64,000 bases of DNA from Helicobacter ibis (lineage in GTDB: Bacteria; Campylobacterota; Campylobacteria; Campylobacterales; Helicobacteraceae): positions 186,001 through 250,000 of the forward strand of contig NZ_JAQHXR010000001.1 of the NCBI RefSeq assembly GCF_027859255.1, in the 5' to 3' direction. Below, piece by piece: positions 57,608 to 64,000 of the stretch (the stretch's first letter is position 1; each line of letters opens with the position of its first letter). Under the pieces are notes generated by a model. It saw only the letters and a list, made by a program, of their open reading frames with translations. It was not told where the DNA came from and ran no database searches. The position numbers were made by a program, and so were the translations under genes.

Positions 57608-59285
57608 TGTTTTTGGTGGTGAAATAGGTGATAGGGTAGAGGAATTTAAAGAAGCAAATGCAACTTTAATACATAGAGGACCTGATTTTAGTGGAGAGTT
57701 TGTAGAGGGTGGAGTTGGACTTTTTCATAATCGTTTAAGTATTATTGATTTGGATAGTGGAGCAAATCAACCCTTTATATCTTCTCTTTATCCACATTTG
57801 GTGCTTATTTTTAATGGGGAGATTTATAATTATTTAGAACTTAAAGAAGAACTAGCAAAAGAAGGTGTTGAATTTCGCACTACAAGCGATACAGAAGTTT
57901 TACTAGCAATGTATGTAAAATATGACAAGGATTCTTTAAGGTATCTAAATGGTGATTTTGCTTTTGTTATTTTTGATACAAGAGATAAGAGTTTCTTTCT
58001 AGCAAGAGATAGACTTGGAAATAAGCCTCTTTTTTATTCGCTTAAAAACAATAAGTTGATTTTTTCTTCAGAAATTAAAGCATTATTAAAAGTGCTTGGT
58101 GTTGAGTTTGATAGAGATGAGGTATCAAAGTGGTTACTCTTTAGCAATGGAAGTAGCGGCAAGACAATATATAAGGATATTTTAGAGTTCCCAAAGGCAC
58201 ATTTTGGGGTGTATAAAAATAGCAAGTTGCATTTAGAGAGGTATTGGGATTTAAGGATTGATAATGTAATTTGCGATGAAGCTTTGGCATTAGAAGAATT
58301 AGAAACTTTATTGAGTGATTCTTTGCTTTTAAGAATGCGAAGTGATGTTCCATTATCGATGTCAGTCTCTGGTGGGATTGATAGTACACTTCTTGCTTAT
58401 GTGGCGAAAAATTTGGGTAAAAGTTGTGAATTTTTTGGGCTTTCATTTGATGAGTTTTATCAATTTGGCGAGGGAGAATATATAAGAAAGCTAGAAGATT
58501 CGCTAAAAATAAATGTAAATATCATTAATGCAAACTTGGAATCTATAAGAGATGATTTTAGGAATTTAGTTTTTGCACAAGATGAGATTTTTAGGAGTTT
58601 TTCTATTTATGCTCAATTTTTACTCTTTAAAGAAGTTTCAAAAACGCATAAGGTAATAATAGGTGGTCAGGGTGCTGATGAGTGCTTTGGTGGGTATTAT
58701 CATCATGTCGGTCGATATATATATAAAAATAAAGAAGAATTTGAGAATAGAGTAAATTTATATGGAAAAGATGCGCTAGATGAATATGTCTTTGGACTTA
58801 AATGTTCTTTGGGTGACAAATTGAAGCTAAGGCTTTTTATGCGGGATAATGAATATGGTATAAATAAATTGCAGGAATTTGGGTTTAATCCCCCTAGCTT
58901 TGAGCATTTGCTGGATAGATTTAAGGAATCTTTTGATGAAGGATTACTGCTTGATGTTTTGTATTTTAATCTTCCAAATTTATTAAGATATGAAGATAGA
59001 AATTCTATGTTTTTTTCTTTAGAAAATCGCACCCCTTTTACTGATTTTAGGCTTGTTGAGTTTGCATTTAGGCTAGATTCGTCTTTAAAATTTAAAAATG
59101 GTTATAGTAAATATATTTTACGAAAATTGCTTAGTAAATATTTTTTAGATGAATTTGCTTGGAGGCTTGATAAAAAGGGATTTATTGCACCGGAGAGTTT
59201 ATGTTATTCTAAGTTGTTTGGTGTGAGTGGAAATTTATTTGATATTAGACTTGCGATTTTTAGGGAACTGGAGAAGAGAAAATGA
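57600..59285 (+). CDS. Asparagine synthetase-like glutamine amidotransferase (3 of 3)
   Basis: This 561-residue protein has Cys2 (MCSVFGGEIG), LIHRGPDFSGEF, HNRLSIIDLDSGANQPF, FNGEIYNYLELKEEL and the PP-loop SVSGGIDSTLL, with GGQGADECFGGYYHH. It overlaps paralogue J by eight bases and paralogue K by four. Amidation of a uronic-acid-type sugar is the favoured inference. There is no repeat tract. Confidence 0.86.
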   Translation: MCSVFGGEIGDRVEEFKEANATLIHRGPDFSGEFVEGGVGLFHNRLSIIDLDSGANQPFISSLYPHLVLIFNGEIYNYLELKEELAKEGVEFRTTSDTEVLLAMYVKYDKDSLRYLNGDFAFVIFDTRDKSFFLARDRLGNKPLFYSLKNNKLIFSSEIKALLKVLGVEFDRDEVSKWLLFSNGSSGKTIYKDILEFPKAHFGVYKNSKLHLERYWDLRIDNVICDEALALEELETLLSDSLLLRMRSDVPLSMSVSGGIDSTLLAYVAKNLGKSCEFFGLSFDEFYQFGEGEYIRKLEDSLKINVNIINANLESIRDDFRNLVFAQDEIFRSFSIYAQFLLFKEVSKTHKVIIGGQGADECFGGYYHHVGRYIYKNKEEFENRVNLYGKDALDEYVFGLKCSLGDKLKLRLFMRDNEYGINKLQEFGFNPPSFEHLLDRFKESFDEGLLLDVLYFNLPNLLRYEDRNSMFFSLENRTPFTDFRLVEFAFRLDSSLKFKNGYSKYILRKLLSKYFLDEFAWRLDKKGFIAPESLCYSKLFGVSGNLFDIRLAIFRELEKRK

Positions 59286-60717
59286 AAATATTCACTCAAA
59301 TGTCAAATGATCACTTAAATAATGCTATAAAAATAGCACAAGCACTAAAACTTGGTGGAGAATATATACTTCAAGCACAAGTAGAATCTAAAATATCTAA
59401 AGACGATTTGTTAAGTGTCTTTGTAGATGAAATTTGCTCAAGACTAAGGCGTGAAGTACCCAGTTGCACAATAAATGGTAAAAAAATAATAATAGATACT
59501 TTAGGGATTATTAGGATTTTAAATGAATTTTGTGGTTATTTTTTATGTTATTTAAATAAAGATTCAATTTCAAGGCTTGAAATTGCCATAGATATTCATC
59601 TGCAAAACACAAAACAACAAGTAAACTTTTATAAAAAAATAGACATAGGTATTATCCCAGCCTCAATTCATAAGATATGTAAGCATACAAGCACGATTGT
59701 GGATAGTTTAAAGCAATATGGATTTACTTTTATTTATTGTGTAGAAAATAGAAACATTTCTTTTGATTCTTATGTGTTGTATGCTGATTGCTTATATTTG
59801 TATATGTTTGATTTAAATGGGATTGTATCTGCTTTTAACTTAAGGTTATATAGATTAAAGGAATCTCCAAAAATATTCTATGTAAATCATGTGTTTAACT
59901 CTATATTAAAGCAATTATGTTGGAAGAAAGAGGAGAAATATTTCTATAACTCAATTCTGCAAACTAGGCTTTTGAGATCTCATTATCATTTATGTCATAG
60001 CAAAAGTGAGGTAAGATTGCTTGAATTAAGCTGTGAAAAATATAAAATAGATAAAAGTTGCATAATAAAATCTGGCTATCCTAGCTTTGATGTATCTTTG
60101 CAAAGTTATAATGCTATATCTCCTATTCTCTGCGGGGGGGGGGCGAATATCTTCTTATAGCTCCTAGTTATATCTCAAAGTTTTTAGAAGATTCCATTTT
60201 TAGTGTTATTTTAGAGTTATTAGAAAGTGGGATTCCTATTATTATGAGAGGACACCCAATATTAGTAGAATCAGAAAAACAAAAAAATACTAAAAAGCTT
60301 TTAAAATTACAAGAATATGAAAATTTTATCTTTGATAATGGCAATTTATGTGAAACTTTAAAAGCAAAACAAAAGGTAGATTCTTTAAGTCTTGCTATGT
60401 ATAAAAGCTTTGCATTGCTTTGTGATTCTAGCTCGCTATCTTATACATATCCACTAGTTTCTCTAAAACCTGCAATAGTTTTACTAAGTGAAGCTGAAGT
60501 TGGGATAGGTATAGAAAACATATATGCTTATAATAAAACAATGCATCTAATAGCTCATAATGATTCAGATATAAGAGATTCTTTAAAAATATTAAGCAAT
60601 ATCGATACTTTACAAAAATACAAACAAGAAATACAAAAATATAGAGATGATGAGATATATAATATAGGAAATTCTAGTGAGTTTATAGCATTAAAAATAA
60701 AGGAAATCTTAGGATAA
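59282..60717 (+). CDS. TagF-like surface-glycan transferase, paralogue K, phase OFF
   Basis: The N-terminal half (MKIFTQMSNDHLNNAIKIAQ) differs from the other paralogues and lacks the IYP start. The C-terminal half belongs to the family: IIKSGYPSFDVSLQ, LLIAPSYISKFLEDS, IIMRGHPILVES, LLCDSSSLSYTYPLVSLKP and the ending EIYNIGNSSEFIALKI. Ten G at 60134-60143 stop the frame at 60160; 8 or 11 would give about 478 residues. It is the most diverged, possibly chimeric member. Confidence 0.6.
60134..60143 (+). repeat. Coding poly-G tract (10 G), OFF
   Basis: The tract is at about codon 284 of paralogue K, set as TTCTCTGC-G10-CGAATA, read Leu-Cys-Gly. The ON lengths are 8 or 11. Confidence 0.96.
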
Positions 60718-60723
60718 TTTCTT

Positions 60724-60729
60724 TATAAT
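60724..60729 (+). promoter_or_regulatory. Candidate -10 box before the DUF354 gene
   Basis: TATAAT lies 31 bases before the ATG at 60761, just after the stop of paralogue K. It could start a transcript for the sugar-nucleotide module. Confidence 0.4.
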
Positions 60730-60760
60730 CTAAAGTTATTTTGCACTTTTAGAGGGATAA

Positions 60761-61840
60761 ATGATTTGGATTGATGTTGCTACTCCTAAATATGCTATGT
60801 TTTTTTCTATTATGATTGATGAGTTACAAAAGCGTGGTCATGAAGTCTTAGTAACTACTCGCTATGCACCAAACTACACTGAAGCTAAAGAGATTTTAGA
60901 ATTACAAAAGATTCCACATATTGTTCTTGGTGAGTATGGTGGGGCTAGTTTGTTAGAGAAGTTTGAAGCTAGAATCTTTCGTCAAAAAGAAATATTAGAT
61001 TTATTTAAAGCTAGAGGAGTGCCTAAAGTTCTAATCTGTGGAGCTGTCGTAGATAGTGTGCAGGTGGCTTATGGGATTGGGATTCCTGTGGTGAATATCT
61101 ATGATACCCCAGCTTTTACAACTCCAAAAGATGAAGCATGTCCAAAAGAGCTAACAGCAGTTGCAAGGCTTACTTTGCCTTTTTCAAAGCTGTTTTTTTA
61201 TCCTTTTATTTTTCCTAAAGAACTTATTTTGCGTTTTGCACTTGATGAGGAGCAAATAATCCCATATCCATTCATTGATGTAGCTTTATGGATAAATAAT
61301 ATTAAAAAAGATTCTAAAAATGACTTTAGGATTAGATATGGGCTTGATATTTCTAAGCCTACTATTTTAGTTAGAGAAGAGGAATATAAGGCACATTATG
61401 TAAAAGAGCAGATCCCTACTATTTATGAAGTTATCCCACTATTAAAGAAGGAAATTGATGCAAACATTGTAATCATGCCAAGATATGAGAAGGAAAGATT
61501 GAAAAATGATTTTGGTAACATTGCTACAATTTTAGAAGAAAAGTTAAAACCAGAGGAATTTTATCCATTTATTGATCTCTTTATTGGCGGCGGAGGGACT
61601 ATGAATCTAGAATCTGTGTGCTATGGGATTCCTACTATTTCTACACGCTCTATTTGGCTTGTGCATGATCAATATTTAGTGCAAAATAATTTGATGTTTT
61701 GGAGCCAAGATTGTAATGAAATTTTAAAAATTGCAAAAGAAAATTTAGGCAAAATGATAGATTCTAAGAGCTATTTTGTTCGTGGTGAGTGTAATTTTGA
61801 TGCAATTATCAATAGAATAGAGAAGGATATATTATGCTAG
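60761..61840 (+). CDS. DUF354 family protein (GT-B-like)
   Basis: This 359-residue protein matches DUF354, a GT-B-like family related to UDP-GlcNAc 2-epimerase-type folds and often found in surface-polysaccharide loci. Landmarks are IWIDVATPKYAMFFSIMIDE and RGHEVLVTTR at the start, the central REEEYKAHYV and IVIMPRYEKERL, then FIGGGGTMNLESVCYGIPTI. The GGGG here is coded by mixed codons (GGCGGCGGAGGG) and is not a repeat tract. It overlaps the dehydrogenase gene by seven bases. Confidence 0.83.
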   Translation: MIWIDVATPKYAMFFSIMIDELQKRGHEVLVTTRYAPNYTEAKEILELQKIPHIVLGEYGGASLLEKFEARIFRQKEILDLFKARGVPKVLICGAVVDSVQVAYGIGIPVVNIYDTPAFTTPKDEACPKELTAVARLTLPFSKLFFYPFIFPKELILRFALDEEQIIPYPFIDVALWINNIKKDSKNDFRIRYGLDISKPTILVREEEYKAHYVKEQIPTIYEVIPLLKKEIDANIVIMPRYEKERLKNDFGNIATILEEKLKPEEFYPFIDLFIGGGGTMNLESVCYGIPTISTRSIWLVHDQYLVQNNLMFWSQDCNEILKIAKENLGKMIDSKSYFVRGECNFDAIINRIEKDILC

Positions 61841-62895
61841 GTGTAGCATTACTTGGGTGTGGCAGGATAGCTGTGCGTCATGCAGAGCTTTTAAGTAAGG
61901 GTGAGATAAGTGGTGCTAGATTGGTTTGTGTATGTGATATTGATGAAAATAGGGCAAAAAGTTTTGGAGAAAAGTATAAAGTTCCTTATTTTACAAGCTT
62001 AGAATCTATGATGGATTCTCACTATAACTATATAGATATAATATCAATCTTAACTCCAAGTGGGCTTCATGCAAAAAATACACTTGAAGTTGCACCTTAT
62101 AAAAAGCATATAATTGTAGAAAAGCCAATGGCATTAACACTAGATGATGCTGATAAAATGATAGAAGCATGCGATAAGTATGGGATTAGGCTTTTTGTAG
62201 TGAAGCAAAATAGATATAATTTGCCTGTGCAAAAATTAAGAGAAGCATTAGAGAGTGGGCGGTTTGGTAGGCTTGTAATGGGAAGTATTAGGGTTAGATG
62301 GTGCAGGGATAATAGCTATTATAGGCAAGATTCTTGGCGTGGTACTTGGGCTATGGATGGTGGTGTATTTACAAATCAAGCAAGTCATCATATAGATTTA
62401 TTGGAGTGGATGCTTGGTGATGTAGAGAGTGTGTTTGCTAAGGCAAGAACCGCACTAAGCGATATAGAGACAGAGGATACTGGAGTTGCTGTGTTGAAGT
62501 TTAAAAATGGTGCTTTAGGTGTGATTGAAGCTACAACTGCCACTAGACCTAAGGATTTAGAGGGGAGTATTTCTATTTTAGGAGAGAATGGTAGTGTAGA
62601 AATTGGAGGATTTGCTGTAAATGAAATAAGACATTGGCATTTTAAAGATGGACTTCCTAGTGATGATGAAGTTATAGAAAAATACTCTGTAAATCCACCA
62701 AATGTGTATGGGTTTGGGCATAGAGAGTATTATTTGCATGTGTTAGATTCTATTATTAATAATAAAAAAGCATTAGTTGATGGGCTAGAGGGGAGGAAGA
62801 GTTTGGAGTTAATTATTGCTATGTATGAATCTATTGAAACTGGTAAGGAAGTATTTTTGCAATTCCACCCTAAAAAATGTCGTCTTGGAATGTAG
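61834..62895 (+). CDS. Gfo/Idh/MocA family sugar-nucleotide oxidoreductase (WbpB/WlbA-like)
   Basis: This 353-residue NAD(P)-dependent dehydrogenase begins with the Rossmann motif ALLGCGRIAVRHAELL, has the family EKPMALTLDDADKMIEAC and DGGVFTNQASHHIDLLEWML. It resembles the enzymes that oxidise C3 of a UDP-GlcNAc-type sugar before amination. With the following formyl- and acyltransferase genes this suggests synthesis of an N-acylated amino sugar; the aminotransferase is not in the window and may lie beyond its right end. Confidence 0.85.
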   Translation: MLGVALLGCGRIAVRHAELLSKGEISGARLVCVCDIDENRAKSFGEKYKVPYFTSLESMMDSHYNYIDIISILTPSGLHAKNTLEVAPYKKHIIVEKPMALTLDDADKMIEACDKYGIRLFVVKQNRYNLPVQKLREALESGRFGRLVMGSIRVRWCRDNSYYRQDSWRGTWAMDGGVFTNQASHHIDLLEWMLGDVESVFAKARTALSDIETEDTGVAVLKFKNGALGVIEATTATRPKDLEGSISILGENGSVEIGGFAVNEIRHWHFKDGLPSDDEVIEKYSVNPPNVYGFGHREYYLHVLDSIINNKKALVDGLEGRKSLELIIAMYESIETGKEVFLQFHPKKCRLGM

Positions 62896-62903
62896 AGGTA
62901 TTT

Positions 62904-63696
62904 ATGAAGAAGATTGTATTTTTAGGCACAAAAAATATAGGAAGAATTTGCTTGGAAGATTTGTATTTTAGACAAGAATCTTTAGGGGTTAGCCTTGTGG
63001 CAGTATTGGCTGGACAGAGGGGAGAGACAATAGTAGAATTTTGCAAAGAGAAAAATATAAAGCTTTTAGATTGTTTAGATGATTTGCATACTTTAGGGGC
63101 TGATATTTTATTTTCTGTGCAATATGATGAAATATTAAAAGAATCTCATATAAAAAGCATAAAAGAAATGGCATTTAATTTACACTTAGCACCATTGCCT
63201 GAATATAGGGGCTGCAACCAGTTTTCTTTTGCAATTATGAATGAGGATAAAGAGTTTGGAGTAACCTTGCATAAGCTTGATTGTGGGATTGATAGTGGAG
63301 ATATTGTCTTTGAAAAAAGATTTCCTATTCCACAAGATTGTTTTGTAGATGAGCTTTTAGAGTTAGCAAATTCTCATGGAGTAGAATTGTTTTGTAAAAA
63401 TTTAGAAAATATGATTTATGGTAGATATATGTTAAAGTCTCAAAGCACTATTGAAGCTAAAAAAGAATTTCATCTAAGAAGTGAAATTGAAAGCTTAAAG
63501 CACATTAAGCTAGAGATTCTCTGCGGGGGGGGGGGGCAAATTAATTGAAAAAATTATTCGCGCCACTTCAATGCCAAACTTCGAGCCTCCATATATCATC
63601 ATCAAGGGCAGAAAGTTTCTCATCAAGCCCACAGATAATAAAAGTGGAACTGGAGAACAAAGAGAGCTTCACTCTAATACAAAGCGGGATAATTAA
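62904..63696 (+). CDS. Sugar N-formyltransferase-like protein (Fmt fold), phase OFF
   Basis: The ATG at 62904 follows AGAGG. The Fmt-type core has IVFLGTKNIGRICLEDL, FNLHLAPLPEYRGCNQFSF with catalytic Asn92 and His94, and LDCGIDSGDIVFEK with Asp130. These enzymes formylate an amino sugar nucleotide using formyl-tetrahydrofolate. Twelve G at 63525-63536 stop the frame at 63548; 11 would add KLIEKIIRATSMPNFEPPYI, which resembles the C-terminal segment of the family, about 263 residues. The catalytic domain is complete even when OFF. The TAA overlaps an ATG. Confidence 0.76.
63525..63536 (+). repeat. Coding poly-G tract (12 G), OFF
   Basis: The tract is at about codon 207 of the formyltransferase, set as TTCTCTGC-G12-CAAATT, read Leu-Cys-Gly. 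The ON length is 11 or 14. Confidence 0.96.
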
Positions 63697-63703
63697 TGTA
63701 AAA

Positions 63704-64000
63704 ATGGGTAGTGGTGTAAAAATTATGGAGCCTTGTAATTTGTATGGTTGTTCTTTGGGTGATAATGTGTTTGTGGGACCTTTTGTGGAGATTCAGAGTG
63801 GTGTGAATATTGGTGCAAATACAAGAGTGCAAAGTCATAGTTTTATATGTGAGTTGGTAAATATTGGAGAATCTTGCTTTATAGCACATGGTGTTATGTT
63901 TATAAATGATATTTTTGATAGTGGTGGTCCTGCATATGGCGATAAGAGTTTATGGAAAAATACGAGCATAGGCAATAATGTGAGCATTGGTTCAAATGCA
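63704..64000 (+). CDS. Hexapeptide-repeat acyltransferase (WbpD-like), 3' end beyond the window
   Basis: The open frame runs off the right edge. It consists of left-handed beta-helix repeats: GDNVFVGPFVEIQ, NIGANTRVQSHSFI, IGESCFIAHGVMFIND and IGNNVSIGSNA. The HGVMFIND segment is typical of WbpD/WlbB-type acetyltransferases that N-acetylate a 3-amino sugar nucleotide. ATG 63704 is the most likely start, eight bases after the formyltransferase stop; the ribosome binding site is weak. Confidence 0.78.
   Translation, partial: MGSGVKIMEPCNLYGCSLGDNVFVGPFVEIQSGVNIGANTRVQSHSFICELVNIGESCFIAHGVMFINDIFDSGGPAYGDKSLWKNTSIGNNVSIGSNA

Noticed and set aside
60761-61840. The GGGG in the DUF354 protein as another switch
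   Set aside because: The codons are mixed (GGC, GGC, GGA, GGG), so there is no homopolymer to slip.
25160-63536. Regularly recurring TCTGC-G(n)-ATTTA as a CRISPR-like array
   Set aside because: The copies are kilobases apart, lie inside different genes and have no spacer structure or cas genes nearby.
25160-63536. All G-tract frameshifts being plain sequencing errors
   Set aside because: Homopolymer miscalls can change any single count, but 16 independent tracts of 10 or more G in one locus cannot be an artefact. Individual ON/OFF calls remain provisional.
24456-64000. Insertion sequence or prophage carrying the glycan locus
   Set aside because: No transposase, integrase, terminal inverted repeats or tRNA-end duplication is visible in the window.
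1-64000. tRNA, rRNA or riboswitch
   Set aside because: Genes are tightly packed and no cloverleaf, rRNA or known riboswitch core was recognised by eye. A tRNA or RNA-family search would settle this.

Overview
The window looks like the chromosome of an AT-rich Campylobacterota, most probably a Helicobacter species other than H. pylori. This is inferred from gene content: a Campylobacter/Helicobacter-type DapD, a Csd3-like cell-shape peptidase, the flgM-flgN-flgK order, the H. pylori-like LpxB N-terminus and short-form HisG. No rRNA or tRNA was seen, so the species is not fixed.

Layout. Positions 1-24445 are ordinary core genes. They cover recombination and translation (ruvA end, rimO, tilS), a chemoreceptor with a poly-G tract in its promoter, dapD, hisG, coaX, a BamB/YfgM-like envelope pair, dut, greA, lpxB, a Nudix enzyme, a Csd3-type peptidase, flgM-flgN-flgK, an antiporter, recR, dnaJ, a peptide-binding protein and a thermonuclease-like protein. 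Positions 24456-64000 are a roughly 40 kb surface-glycan locus, nearly all on the + strand, with genes abutting or overlapping by a few bases. Two minus-strand genes interrupt it: a GlcG/HbpS-like protein and a Tat-exported multicopper oxidase.

The glycan locus holds eleven members (one a broken remnant) of a divergent family that pairs a Rossmann-like N-terminal half with a CDP-glycerol-phosphotransferase-like C-terminal half. It also has two GT2, one GT9 and two GT-B/GT4 glycosyltransferases, three glutamine-dependent asparagine-synthetase-like amidotransferases, four SAM methyltransferases, a radical SAM/SPASM protein, a UDP-galactopyranose-mutase-like protein, an SGNH-type protein, and a sugar-nucleotide module (DUF354, Gfo/Idh/MocA dehydrogenase, formyltransferase, hexapeptide acyltransferase). 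Together these look able to build and decorate a variable surface glycan (LPS/capsule or flagellin glycan); the product cannot be read from sequence.

The most striking feature is 16 coding poly-G tracts (10-14 G) plus a 12-unit AT repeat at a start codon. By frame analysis only 3 of the 16 poly-G genes are ON in this sequence. Most tracts sit in a near-identical nucleotide setting, TCTGC-G(n)-ATTTA, which occurs in all three reading frames, in unrelated protein families, and at different places in paralogues of one family. This points to spread or maintenance at the DNA level of a short switch cassette rather than protein conservation.
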